A DNA stretch of 64,000 nucleotides from Magnaporthiopsis rhizophila (Eukaryota; Ascomycota; Sordariomycetes; Magnaporthales; Magnaporthaceae): assembly GCA_003049465.1 (NCBI GenBank), contig PYSS01000107.1:62001-126000 (forward strand). Direction: 5' to 3'. Made by a program: the position numbers and the translations under genes. The notes below the pieces were generated by a model. The model saw only the letters and a list, made by a program, of their open reading frames with translations. It did no database searches and was not told the DNA's origin. This document shows positions 34,325 through 46,900 of the stretch, piece by piece. Position 1 is the first letter of the stretch. Each line of letters starts with the position of its first letter.

Positions 34325-34941
34325 TTTAGCTGCAAAAACAAAAAAAGGCAAAAAAAAAGAAAAAAAGGGAAAAAAAATAACAATTAACAAAATAATAATT
34401 AACTAATTAGAATTTTAAATAATAAAATACATACAAATAGGGTATAAAAAAAACAGGTTAATAAATAAAGTTTACCGATATAAATTAGCCGAATTACAAA
34501 CAGGGCGAACGAAATACTGTTATATAAGTGCAAACCCTACCCTTAAAATCACAAAAACAATTATTAGTATTATTCTTTATTAAAATAATTTGCTAAATAG
34601 CTTTTTATTATGTAAAAACCCGCACCTGCACCATTCCCTTTCTATTATCCTTTGGTTTAATAGTCCAATACTTCCAAAATACAGGAATACCCTTCCAAAG
34701 CGCTTATTTTTCTTTTGCCTTAATTACCGGCCCACCAAAGCCGCTCCCCTTTTTAAATAAACGTTCCGGATCACCAGATTCGGCTATTTTTTATTAAAAA
34801 ACCGAATCACCGGATCCGGCATTTTTTTTTATAAAAACCCCTTTGTTAAAACTTTTAAAAATCCTTATAATCTTCGGGATAAACCTATTATATCGTAGGA
34901 ATAAAATACCGGGATACCTGCGCACAAAAAAAAATTGCCGG

Positions 34942-35240
34942 TATCGGAATAAGCATTTTATACATGTGCAATCCGGAAAAGGAGAATGGAATAAAAGAAT
35001 CTTTTGGGTTTTTTTGAATCCTGCACAGGCCAACCGGCCTGTGCGGCTAAAGCGGCGGATCGCCCTTTCAGCGATCGCCTCCGCGCAGATAAAAGGGCAG
35101 TCCTTTGCCCTTTTTTAGGCAGATAAATTCCTTCCTCTTTATACATAATAATAGGATTTTCCCAGATTATAAAGATCGTTATTCACCCCTTTTGGAGATT
35201 TTCGAGCCGATTAAACAGAAGAAACCCTCTTCTGCCAATA
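34942..35240 (+). repeat. Y2 3' LTR
   Basis: A 299-bp LTR beginning TATCGGAATAAGC (decayed) and ending CTGCCAATA, next to the internal CCGG junction seen also in Y1 and Y3. Confidence 0.9.
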
Positions 35241-35245
35241 ATATT

Positions 35246-35408
35246 CATAATTAATATATTACTTTAGTTAGGTAAATGCCTGATCCTGTAAACCCCTTTT
35301 TCTTTGGCTTTAATTATTCGGCCTTTGGCTTTTATAATTGCGGGGTAAAGGCGTTTTGTTGGGGGTTAGCCCCAACCTTTCTGCCCCCTGCCAGTCGTGG
35401 TTGTAACA
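35246..35408 (-). repeat. X4 5' LTR, piece 4 of 4
   Basis: The last 163 bp of the X4 LTR, ending GGTTGTAACA. It includes the conserved CCTGATCCTGTAAAC... and GCTGGGGG-like part (TTGTTGGGGGTTAGCC). It abuts X3 sequence, so X4 is inserted in X3. Confidence 0.75.
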
Positions 35409-35862
35409 AAGCAATAAAAAATTGCAAAAGCTGCGCTAAAAATAAAACCAGCAAATACAAACCTTATGAATTATTTTAGCCTTTGCCGGCATTTAGTAAA
35501 GCATGGCAAAAAATTATAATAATTTTATAATTAAACTTTCCAAATTAAAAATGCCCCTAATAAATATCCAGTATAATAGCATTTTAATAATGGTAAATAG
35601 GCTTATCAAATATGCTATATTTTTAATTTATAAAAAAAGCAGCAATGTTATAAATTAATATATATTTTTATCCGAAGTGTAATTTTAAAATATAAAATGC
35701 CTGATAAATTAATTACGGATAAAAATAAACTACTTATTAGCAAATTTTAAAAGGCTTTAATGGCCAAACTTGGAGCGAAATATACGCTATTAACAATTTA
35801 TCATCCAAAAACAAATAAACAAATTAAACAAATAAACCAAACCATAAAATAATATTTATATT
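35409..35862 (+). pseudogene. X3 integrase fragment (Ty3/gypsy)
   Basis: The plus-strand translation gives a zinc-binding-domain end (AKNKTSKYKP, compare 'SRHKPYGLL') and then LMAKLGAKYTLLTIYHPKTN (35760-35820). The second is a clear match to the gypsy integrase core motif 'ALMARLGVKLSLSTAYHPQTD'. The gene continues at 55612 after Y3. Upstream X3 sequence is cut off by X4. Confidence 0.8.
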
Positions 35863-36162
35863 TGTCGGAATAGGCATTCTGTGCGCGTGCGATCCGGAAA
35901 AAGGAGAACAGAATAAAGGGACCCTTTGGGCCCCTTTGGATCCCGCACAGGCCAACCGGCCTGTGCGGTTAAAGCGGCGGATCGCCCTTTGGGCAATTGC
36001 CTCCGCGCAGATAAAAGGGCAGTTTTTTGCCCTTTTTTAGGCAGATAGATTCCTTTTTTTTTGTGTATAATAATTGGATTTTTCCAAATTATAAAGATTA
36101 TTGTTCACCCTTTTTAAAGATTTCCGAGCTAATTGAACAGGAGAAACCCTTATTTGCCAATA
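35863..36162 (+). repeat. Y3 5' LTR
   Basis: A 300-bp LTR beginning TGTCGGAATAGGCATTCTG. It retains the GC-rich hairpin block. The first nine bases of Y3 internal sequence follow before X2 begins. Confidence 0.9.
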
Positions 36163-36171
36163 TTAATTAAT

Positions 36172-36642
36172 TGTTACAAACGGTTCTCTGCTTTTAGGGT
36201 AGGGTATGCTAGGAGAGGCGCTGAGCAGTAAGGTTTCCACAAGGTTGCTTGTGCTGGGAATTAGGGTAGTAACAGAGGTTTCGATTGTTTGCCCAAGGGG
36301 TGTTTTGGAGCTGATTTAGGTTGATTGATACCGAAGCTTTAGTTAAAAATTATCCAATACAGTAAAAATCCTTTGCCTTATATACCAGCAATTTTTCTGT
36401 ATTATATTTGTGCTATATTTGTTATGTTGCATAACAAATATATTACTGTGCTATATTTGTGTTATGTTTGCTATGTTGCATAGCAGGTATATTACCTGTG
36501 CTTAGGTAAGTGCCTGGTTATGTAATTTTCTGTTTTTTTGGCTTTGGTTATTTAGCCTTTAGCTTTATAATTGCGGGATAAAGGCATCCCGCTGGGGGTT
36601 AGCCCCAGCCCTTTTGTCCCTTATCAGTTTGTGGTCGTAATA
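36172..36642 (-). repeat. X2 3' LTR
   Basis: A 471-bp LTR starting TGTTACAAACGG. It contains imperfect hairpins around GTTATGTTGCATAAC and GCTATGTTGCATAGC near 36420-36490, and a GC-richer tail. Confidence 0.9.
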
Positions 36643-36989
36643 TCAGGTTTTCCCTTTTAGGCCAAATTTTTTTGGCCAAAATTTGCAGCCCCGTCCTTTT
36701 ATCGGTGGTAAATATTTTCTTTTCTTATTATTTTTTATCCCCTTTTTTTTAACAAAATATTTGGTCGGGTGCAGAAACGAAAAATTATTAATGTGCGGTT
36801 CACCGTTCGTTATAACAACCTGTTTGCTATTTTTTTGTCGTTTTTCACCGAAATGCCTTCCTGTTTTGTTTATAAAGCGCTAGGGTTTGTGTATTGTGCT
36901 ATATCCCCCTGCAACTTTTTTAGGTGTATTAAATGTATCCGTCAAAAATGCTTTCGGTGTAACGTGCTAAATCCTTTTTTATCCCAGTT

Positions 36990-39900
36990 TAAAAAGCTTA
37001 ATTGTTAATATTTCAAAATAAAGGCTAAGTTGGAAGCGGCAAAAGAGGAGCGCTGTTGCGCTAATGCCAAAATCGAGCATTTGCGCAAGCAGGAAAAAAT
37101 ATAGTTTAAAAGGAAAATGTATGCAATCCGTCGTAAAATTAACAGCGTAAAAAAGCTGGAACGGGTTAAACGGAAGAAGGCCCAAAAAGTGGTTGCGCAG
37201 GCTTTTGCTATATTTCCAAACCTGTTATCCCCCGATTTCCCCTTTTTATTTTTTAGTTAAAACAAGCTCGGGATTTATCCGGACCTCGATTTGTTTGTTT
37301 TTTTTTAACCGAATAAATTGACAGGTTTTTAACGATTTTTTTAGGTTGTATAGCGCAATAATAACATATTTCGATTTTTATCGAAAAGTTTTGGGTTTAA
37401 TTTCCAATATAATTTTTAATATAACAGTGCTTTGTTATTGCAATAGCGCGCTATTGGGTTAAGTTTTTTATTATTTGTTAATTTTTTTATAATTGCTTTT
37501 GCCGATATTTTTATAAAGCTTTTTGGTAATTTGCAAGGTTTGTTTTTTTTTTTTATATATTATATTTATATTTATACTTTGCTTATTTAACCAAGTATTA
37601 TTATTTGCGATAATATATTTTATTATTAAGGATTTTCTCGATTTTTTATTTTTAATTCGGGTTGATTTTTATTAATTTTGTGCTTTTCGAACCAAATAAT
37701 ACCGGTTTTAGCAAAAAAATGTGAAAAATAGGATAAATTTTTATAATTGGCGGTAATTAAAATTTGTAATTAACTGGTAAAATTATTTTTTTAATTTTGA
37801 ATAGTTCAAATTTTTTGTGATTCAGCTTATTGTTTGGCCGTTTTATCTTAATATTGCGGTATAAAAGATAAATATTATTCCTTTTTTTAAAGGTTGGTTT
37901 TTCGAGCTTTTTTTTATTTGCCTGGGTGGATATGCATTTCCGGAGCTTTTCGAGCTTTTTTTGCAAATGTTTGTGTAGCCTGGTTATTTCGATAACCTGT
38001 ATTTTTATTATTGAAATATTTTTTTTTGCTTTAAATTCCTTATACATTATAAATATAAACCTATAATTTGCAAAAAACGGAATTATTTTTGTATTTTTGT
38101 ATACCAAATTATTATAAGCAAATTGGGCTATAAAAAATAATTATACCCAGTTAATTTGTTTATAATTAATATAATGGTATAAATATTATTTTATAATTTG
38201 ATTTATTCGTTCTGTTTATTTATTTATTTCGGGATAATAAATTATTAATAATACGTGTTTTGCTCCAAATTTTGCTATTAAGGCCCTCCAAAATTTGCTT
38301 ATAAACAGCTTATTTTGATCCGTGATTAATTTATCGGGTGTTCCGTGTTCCGATATTACATTTTTAATAAAAATATATATTAGCTTCGTAATATTGCTGC
38401 TTTTTTTATAAGGTAAAAATAAAGCATATTTGGTAAATCTATTTATTATTATTAGAATATTATTATACTGGATATTTATTAATAGCTTTTTTAATTTGGA
38501 AAGTTTAATTACAAAATTTATCGTAATTTTTTGCTATACCTCGCTAAATACTGGTAAAGGTTAAAATAATCCGTAAGGTTTATACCTGCTGGCCTTATTT
38601 TTTGCATAATTTTTATAATTTTTAATTATTTTTTGTATTTTGGCGCGGGTTTTTATAAACCCATAATACTGTTAAAATTGTTTCCAGGTTTTGGCAATCC
38701 CCTGGTATTTATTAGTTATTTGGTTATAAATTTGCTGGATTTTTTTTAAGGTTCAGCTTTTTTGTTGGGTTATTTTGGCCAGTGCCCGTTGCGCCGGGAT
38801 TAGGGACCTGTTTGGTTTTTTGGCCAAAACTGCGCGCGTTTCTGGTGGTATATCTATTTAATGGTTTGATTGATGGTTTAAAATATCCGCTCGGCTATTT
38901 TTTAACCTTTTTTTAGCCTCGATTCGGAGGTTATAATTTTAAAAGAATTAATTTTATTAGATTTATTTTTTATTTAGCGCCTGGTTAATAATAAACTGTA
39001 ATAGGTTTTTATAATTAATATATATTATAATTTGATGGTTGGCTCCGCACAAATATACCTTTTATTTCTCCAAAGTTTTAATAATAGCAAGAAATTTTTT
39101 ATCGTGGATCTGATAATTTAGCTTAGATTTATTTAATTTTTGCGAAAAAAACGCGCAAAGGTGCAGTTTTTCTTAATCGTTTTATTATTTTAATTATTTT
39201 CCAATAGCAAAATCCGATGTATCGATTTCGATTTTAAAAGGTTTTTCCGGGTTTGGTATTACCAGTACCGGTATTTGGATAATAATTTTTTTTAGCAAAT
39301 TAAAGGCTATTTATTTTTATATTTCCCAATAAAATTAGGTGTTATTTTTGGTAAAATCCGTAAATAATATAGCCTTTTTGCTAAAATTTCGGATAAATTT
39401 TCGGTAAAAGTTTAAAAATCCCAGGAAATTTTGCACTTTTTTAACTGTGATAAATATAGGCCAATTTTTTATCGCCTGTACCTTTTTGGGTTTTATCCGA
39501 ATTTTCCCTTATTTAATAATAAACCCGAGGAAAATTACTTTTAAAAAATGTTATATATATTTGTCCGGATTAACCAAAAGTTTTATATCTTGCAATTTTT
39601 GTAACACCTTATGCATATATTATTTATATTTTTTTAATATATTTGAAAAAATTAGGATATTATTTAAATATATAAAAGCAAAAATATCGAGATATTTTTG
39701 CAATATATGGTTAATTATTTGCTGGAATGTGGCTGGTGTATTGGTAAGCCCAAAAATTATTACCAGTAATTTGAAAATTCCAAGCTTGGTTTAAAAAGCG
39801 GTTTTTTATTTATCCTTTTTTTTAATTTTTAGTAGGTTATAAGTTTTGCATAAATTTAGGGCTATAAATTATTTGTTTTTTCCGAGCTTGTTTCGAAATT

Positions 39901-40700
39901 TGTTAATTAAAGGTAAAGGATACCGATTTTTTATTATTTTTTGATTTAACGGATAATAATCGATATATATCCGTTTTTTTTTGTTTTTTTTGGGAATAAA
40001 TAAAATTCCATATCCCATAAGAAAATTAAAAGGTTTGGTAAATTCTTTCCTAATTTTTTCTTTTAATTATTTTTGTAATAGCCTTTTTTGCTAAGGGTTT
40101 AATTAATATAGTTTTTGGTATTTAAGCTGTGCTTTTGGTTTAAGTTTAATTTTATGGTTAAACGGTCCGTGTTCCGGTAATACCGTTTTCAAATTTTTCT
40201 GGAACAATTTTTAATATTTATGGTATTTTTTAGGGATATTTTTAAGTTTATTTTTGATAATTTTCCGTTTGTTGGGTTTATTTGTATCCGTATTTATTGG
40301 TATTTTGGTTGGTGCGGTTTGTTAGGGCTAATTGTTATATCCTGCTGCTGTTGCGGCTATTCTTTTTGGCGTTCGATTTTTATTATCCGGGGTCCGTGGC
40401 TGTTGGGCTTTTTTATTGGTTAATGGCGATTTTTTTTATTGGATTTGTTCGGTGATCCAATTTATTAAAGGGTTGTATTTTTTGAGCTATGGAAGGTTTA
40501 GGATCAGGTTTTCCCTTTTTGTATTTATAATATCCAGGATTATTTTGCAGGTTTTCTCTAGGAGTCGAAATTTGAAATGATCAGTTTTAGTATCGATTTT
40601 TCCTTTATTAAATGTAATTGGCTTTTATTTTACCGTTATAAGGTTGTATGGTTTTTTTTTTTGATATATTAAAATGTTGTATTTTTTTACTGTTTTTGGC
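36990..40700 (-). pseudogene. X2 pol remnant (RT, RNase H, integrase, chromodomain)
   Basis: The minus-strand reverse transcriptase box reads YLNNILIFS near 39645-39677 (YLDDILIFS expected; both Asp now Asn). A 116-codon open piece at 37757-38107 ends NNIYLLYRNIKIKRPNN and KIKKIILPVNYKF, the integrase C-terminal stretch of chromoviruses. Next to it, near 37640-37560, KIEKILNNKIYYRK and YLVK mark the chromodomain. The limits are approximate and the gene is dead. Confidence 0.8.
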
Positions 40701-41499
40701 AAAAGATAATTTTTTTAGGCTTTGTAATCGATTATAATTTTTATTTTTTGCTTTTTTTAGTATATTATTGTTTTAATATGTTTATATTGGTCGGTGATCG
40801 TTATTGTTAGGAATTTTGCTGGTTATTGCCCTATTTGTGCCCTATTTTTGGGTAAATTTTCTAGTTTTTTGTTTAAAGCGCCTGTTTTCGGGTTTCGATT
40901 GCTCCTATTAATCGGGCAGATTTGTCCGTCCAGGTTTTTGCTTTTTTTTCCATATGTATTTTGTATTTCGGTTTCCCGTACATCTGGTATATTAGGATTT
41001 TTGCTAAGCATATTATAAGGTATGCTGGTAATAGCTTAAAGGTTGCTGCGAGATTTTTATAATTTATTTTTGTTATTTACCATTTTAGAAATTGGTATTT
41101 TTGTTATAAGTATTATACTGATCCCTTTTTTTTTTCGTGGGAAAAAATTGTGCTTCAACTTTTTGGCCATATGCTATTGGTAATTATTGTATAAGCATTT
41201 GGCCCAAAAAAGTTTATTATAATAGCCCGCATTAGGATCCATATTTTTGTGGTTTAGCGTATATGGCCGTGCTAATCGCTGGTTTAGGTTTAGAATAATT
41301 TTAAATAGTGCTCTGTAATAAATAATCGATTGGTTATTCTTTAACCAATTCAGGGGTTTTTTTTATCGTTTTGCGCTGGATTTTTGCGCATCAAATTGCT
41401 AATAAGTTTGGGCTAATCCTAAAACCCCTAGTTTGTTTCCAAAAACCTGAGTAAGGTATATGCTTTCCGTATTTTTTTTTTGGTTATGGGGGATTATTT

Positions 41500-43031
41500 T
41501 TTTATATTGATCAGTTGCTAATCGAGTTTTTATTGGAGTTTTTTAAAATCGACCATATGTTGTTTTTTGCTGGGTTTTTTATTATTAGGGCCTATTTTTA
41601 CGGTTTTCCAAAATCCTGTTAGGTTTAGCTTTTCTTTCTGTGCTTGTAATAAATGCGTTTGGCCCAAAGGTTATTCCATTTTTGCGTTTATATTTGGGTT
41701 TTTTTTGGAATTATTAATTAAAATATTTAATATTTTTTTGCATTCGGCAAATTTTTCTATTATTGGTATGCAATTATTGCAGTACCTGGCTTTGCTAAGT
41801 TTTTTTGAAATTTGAGTTGTTATATTATTCTTTTTTTCGGATATTATAAGGTTGGTAATATTAATAACCTTCCTTTTATTATTATCCTAAAATTGGCCAA
41901 TTTGTTATATTATAATAATTTGTTATTTAGGGTAATATTTTGTGGCATTTTTATCGGAGCGGTGGATTATACAGTTTTTGTTAAAATAATAGGTTCAGCT
42001 GAATAATGCTCCGGAATACAGGCTTTTTTTTGCTGTTTATTTGGTTATTTTGGATAATTTTGGGGCCGTGGGCTTATGGTTTTTTGGTGTGCCTTTTCGG
42101 TAAAAAACAGCCGTTTGTCGGTTTTTTTGCGAACAATTTTTTTTAATATATCTTTTTTTCTTATATTTAAAGCATTTTTTATTTTTTGGATTTTTAAACC
42201 TGATATATTTTTATTTTTTGTACTGGTATATAATTTTTATATTAAAATTTATAGGCCCAAAATGTGTACCGTAAGCCGTAAATTATTATTATTTTGCTTT
42301 TTTTTGGTTAGCTTTATTATTTTGCACTATTGGCTTAATTTGTTAAACTTTTTTCTCGAAGCAATATTTGTACAATTTATTATTAATATAAACGGTTATA
42401 ATAATATAATTAACAAAATTTTCAGGTTATTTTTATTTGGATAATTTGTTTTTTATATTATTTTTTAACCCCTGATAAAATTGGATTATTTTGGTATTTT
42501 TTATTCAGTTAAGTTTGTTAACCAGCCGTTGGAATTCGAAAATATAGGTTAATATAGGGCCTTTTTGCCAAAGCTAAAGCAGCTTTTTTTCGGCCACCCG
42601 TTTTTTATCGATTTGTTCGAAAACTTTGGCAATTTTTTTACCGAATTTTTTAAAATTGGCAAATATTAGCTTGGTTTTTTTTTTGGATTTATTATGCCCT
42701 TTTAGGTAATCGGACCAAATGGGCTCGAATTAATCCTTAATTTTGCTATCCAGGTGCATGGCTGTATAGGTAATTTTTTGTTTTTCCCGCTGAAAATGGT
42801 CTCGATAAAATAGAAAGTACCCTTTGTATTTAATCAGGAATATTTTGATTTTGCTTTTTTTTTTATTATATTTATTAGGTAAGGGGAATTTGTAAAATTT
42901 GACGGCAATGTGGGGTTTGGCCTAAGTTTTTTTAAATTTTTCGATTTCCGCAATAAATGCTTGCATGGCCGCCGAAAAATTATTATACATTTTGCCAGCA
43001 ATGATAATGTTTTCGGGTTTTTTATTTGCAA
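41500..43031 (-). pseudogene. X2 gag remnant
   Basis: Minus-strand fragments colinear with the X1 gag region (for example FRRPCKHLLRKSKNLKK at 42930-42980, compare X1 25780-25840). Frames are broken throughout. Confidence 0.45.
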
Positions 43032-43089
43032 TTGATATAATTGCTATTGTTTGTTATTTCCGGTAAGTACTGAACAGGATTAATTAAAA

Positions 43090-43560
43090 TGTTACAAATG
43101 GTTTTTTGCTTTTAGGGTAGGGTATGTTAGGAAAGGTGCTAAGTAATAAGGTTTTTATAAGGTTGTTTATGTTAAGAATTAGGGTAATAATAAAGGTTTC
43201 GATTATTTGCCTAAGGGGTATTTTGGAGCTAATTTAGGTTAATTAATACCAAAGTTTTAATTAAAAACTATTCAATATAATAGGAACCCTTTGTTTTATA
43301 TACCAGTAACCTTTTTGTATTATGTTTGTGTTATATTTGTTATGTTGCATAGCAAATATATCACCGTGCTATATTTGTGTTATGTTTGTTATGTTGCATA
43401 GCAGGCATATCACCCGTGCTTAGGTAAGTGCCTGGTTATGTGACTTTCTGTCCTTCTGGCTTTGGTTATTTAGCCCTTGGTTTTATAACTGCGGGGTAAA
43501 AGTATCCCGCTGGGGGTTAGCCCCAGCCCTTCTGTCCCCTGTCAGTTTGTGATCGTAACA
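43090..43560 (-). repeat. X2 5' LTR
   Basis: A 471-bp LTR starting TGTTACAAATGG and ending GATCGTAACA, the same length as its partner. A leader sequence like that of X1 and X4 (AACAGGATTAATTAAAA) precedes it. Confidence 0.9.
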
Positions 43561-44671
43561 TTAATATTATCGAAAAATAATATAAATGGTTAAATAAAGG
43601 ATTTAGCGTTAAATATTTACCCGTTAAATTTTTGAAATTTAGGGAAAGGTTGGTGAAAAATTTAAAAACAGAGGAATGCCTTTTTTCTGTTTGATAGCAT
43701 ATTTATTAAACAAGTAAGTTCCTTTTTTTGGCCCGTGCTGCCCAGCAGTTAGGTTAGAACCAGTTAAAAAAATTTCACAAATTTAAAAAAAACGTTATAT
43801 AATTTCCGAAATGGATTAAATTATTAGTTTTTAAATTTTCGAGGGCTTTTGGATCAAAAAATCACCCTAAAGCGAATTTGCTTATCCATTTACTAAAATA
43901 ATAATTACGGTTATTCCGATAAAGCTTTAATAATTAAATAAGTACCATTAATAAAATATTTGGAGCATAAAAAAGTAATTTTGAAAAGGATTCCGATCAA
44001 ATGAATATTTAACTTTGAAAAAATATTACAAAATTATTTAAAAAATTGGGTTTTTCCCAAGCTTTTATAAATTTTTGTAACGAAATTTTTTTTAACAAAT
44101 AAATTATATCCTAAAAATTTTATTTTAAACCGTTTTCAATAATTAAATTAATATTTGGATTATTAAATTTATGTTTAAAAATTGCCAATAATACGGCGAT
44201 TTTTTTTAGCTTTTTTTAAGGATTTTAACGGTTTGGACCTTATATATATATATTAATTAAATATAAAAGTTTCAAAAATATTTATTAGGTTTTTAACAAA
44301 TTATGAAATTATTATCCTTAACAGGTTAAATTTAAAAAGTTTAAAAAAAATTGGATTTATTATTATCCGATACGGATAATGCCCAAAATCTGGCGATTAA
44401 AAAAACAGCAAAATTTTTAACAATAAATTATTGGAATAAGGATAAAATTTCTGAAATTATAATGTTACCTGCAAAATTATCGGTTTAAATAAAGGTATAT
44501 AATTATTAGATTAGCAAAAAATGGTTAATTGGAGATTTTTAAAGCGGATTAATACACAAGCTAAAATGCGATAATTATTTTTATAACGGAATAACCTATT
44601 ATTAAAATAAAAACCGGCCGAAATATTAATTTTTTTTTCGATTCCCAAACCAAAATGGTAATTTTTGGATA
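43561..44671 (+). pseudogene. Y3 leader and gag start
   Basis: The continuation of Y3 after X2, colinear with Y2 26855-27964. It ends at GGATA, the target duplicated by the solo LTR. No continuous frame remains. Confidence 0.6.
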
Positions 44672-44970
44672 TGTCGGAATAGGCATTCTGTGCGCGTGCG
44701 ATCCGGAAAAGGAGGACGGAATGGAGGGACCCTTTGGGCCCCTTTGGATCCCGCACGGGCCAACCGGCCTGTGCGGCTAGAGCGGCAGATCGCCCTTTGG
44801 GCGATCGCCTCCGCGCAGATAAAAGGGCAGTCCTTTGCCCTTCCTTAGGCAGATAGATTCCTTCCTCCTTGTGCAGAATAATAGGACTTTCCCAGATCAT
44901 AAAGATCGTTATTCACCCCTTTTGGAGATCTCCGAGCCGACTGAACAGGAGAAACCCTCTCCTGCCAACA
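44672..44970 (+). repeat. Solo Y LTR with intact ends and target duplication
   Basis: A 299-bp LTR running TGTCGGAATAGGC...CCTGCCAACA is flanked by GGATA on both sides (44667-44671 and 44971-44975). The same site without the LTR is present once, uninterrupted, in Y2 at 27955-27975 (TTTCCGGATAACCATTT). It is visibly the best preserved Y LTR: it keeps TG...CA ends and the hairpin GATCGCCCTTTGGGCGATC (44788-44806). Solo LTRs arise by recombination between the two LTRs of an inserted element. Confidence 0.95.
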
Positions 44971-44975
44971 GGATA

Positions 44976-46900
44976 ACCATTTTTTTAATTTTTTTAAAAA
45001 ATGCTATAGGAATTAGATTTCGGTAACCTTATAATGGTTATTATTTAAACCAAAGATTAATTAATTAGCTGGGGTTTATTTTTCTGATTTGCCAGATTAG
45101 GAAAACCGGTTTTCAGTTATAAAAAACTATATGCCCGGCTATTATTATCAGGAATTTTTGGCTTATAAATGGGCAAAACGCTAAATGATTAATCCGTATT
45201 GTATATTTTTTTTGCTAAATATAATTAATATATTATTCGATATAAATTTGGTGAAAATATTTGGAAATATATATAATAAGGTATATAGGTATTTTGGAAA
45301 ATAATATAATATTTTGAACGATAAGGTTTTGATTTTGCGGATATTTGTGAGATATTTAGTATACCTTTTTTACAGTTTTATATATTTTTTCCATTAGCTT
45401 TTATAAATTAAGCCGAAATTTATTTTATTCACGTTATAAATAAGCAATGCATTTTTAAAAAGATTTATTTAAAATTTAAGGAATATTTCGATACAAAGGT
45501 TAATTGGTAACAGTATTATACAAATTAAAGTTTAATTATATTTTAAATTATTAATTCCGAAAATATAAATACAAATAAAAGCAAAATGGAAATATTTCAG
45601 ATTTTTTTGGATAAATTCCACATTTGTTAATAAATTTTAAGCTTTAATTATTAGCAGGATTATTAACTGGTTATAAATATTTTCCGTGCAGTCCAGGAAA
45701 TACCCGAGTTTAAAATGGCCTTTTTATATCCAAAAAAAATGTTTAAAGGCCTGGCTTTCCAATTTTGCAGGATTATATAGGTAAAAAAAAAATATTGCTA
45801 TTTATAACAGTTATTTTATCGAATATAAATTTGGAAATTTTTTTAGAAATAAGCGTTATACCGGCAAATAAAATAGTAATGGCCCCCGAAAAAGGCATTT
45901 TTATAATTTTTAAAGTAAATATTGGGTTTGTGCCAAGTACAGCTGCTATTTAGTGCGATATATACCGAAAAAAAAATGTAATACAAAAAAGTGTTAAAAG
46001 AATATTTGCTAAAAGCGTGGCAATTAAAGAAAAAGCTTTGCCCAGTTTTTTTTGAATATAAAAAAAATAGCGATAAGGATAATAAGGAATTTGTAAATAA
46101 TTAGCAGGCTTAATTAATATCAAAACCCAGCAATTAATTAAATAATAATAAAGAAGAAATGTTATTAATATATTTTTTTATTATTGCTATTACCAGCCAC
46201 CTTGCTAATAAAGCTTTCTGGTATTATATTTAGGCCTATCTTTTATAGTAAATAAATAAGGATTAAAATAAAAACAATTAGAAGCAGGTATTATAATAGT
46301 ACATATTTTCCAATAGAAATAAATAATACAGCATTTTTTTCGATACAAAAGCAGCCAAAATTTCAACCGCCGGTTTTATGCAATTTCGAATATTATAATA
46401 TTTTTTACCTAATTTTTAATTAATTATTGGCAAATTTAAATATTATATTTATTTTGGCTTAAAAAATACCCTATTTAGCCTAGGCAAAATTATATTAAAA
46501 ATTTTGGTTAAATCGATCATTTTTTATATAATTCTAATATTAACCCTTTTTTTGCTGTGCTTTAAGGATATGAACCAATTAGGCATTTATTTTAATAATA
46601 TGCATAATAAGTTTGTAATTAAGCTTGGTAAATGCATTCCGATTATCAGAAAATTAGGCTATTTATGGTTTTTTTTAATAAGGCTAGCTATTTAAGCGTT
46701 TTATATTTAACTGATTAAATAATTATAAAGGTGCTTTTTTTAATAAAGGCAAAGCTGAAGCATTTGTATAAATATTTTGGTTACCTTTCCGTTAATTACT
46801 TTTGGCATATGCTAAATTAAACAGGCTATTGGGCAGATCGGAACGTTTTGCAAATAATTAATTAAATATGCCACTATTGCCAAACCATAAGCTTTGCATT
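44976..46900 (+). pseudogene. Y3 gag/protease region, decayed
   Basis: Colinear with Y2 27965-29890 and heavily AT-rich. Short open pieces (45765-45953, 46504-46695) are remnants or chance frames; no domain was recognised. Confidence 0.5.

Larger units (their letters stand above)
26546..35240 (+). mobile_element. Y2: complete Ty1/copia LTR retrotransposon, RIP-degraded
   Basis: The element is 8695 bp long with LTRs at 26546-26844 (5') and 34942-35240 (3'). A perfect 5-bp duplication ATATT flanks it (26541-26545 and 35241-35245). Plus-strand pol is the best preserved of the three Y copies and fixes the family as Ty1/copia, with the order integrase, reverse transcriptase, RNase H. An antisense frame lies between pol and the 3' LTR. 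It is inserted in the X4 LTR. Y1 and Y2 are in opposite orientation but have different target duplications, so they are independent insertions. Confidence 0.93.
36172..43560 (-). mobile_element. X2: complete Ty3/gypsy chromovirus-type retrotransposon in Y3
   Basis: The element is 7389 bp long with two 471-bp LTRs (36172-36642 and 43090-43560) and a perfect target duplication TTAAT (36167-36171 and 43561-43565). It is colinear with X1 in the same orientation. It sits 9 bp inside the Y3 leader, next to the Y3 5' LTR. Confidence 0.93.

Noticed and set aside
9366..35240. Large inverted repeat formed by Y1 and Y2
   Set aside because: Each copy has its own target duplication (CTTTA/TTTTA and ATATT), so these are two independent insertions in opposite orientation and not an inverted duplication.
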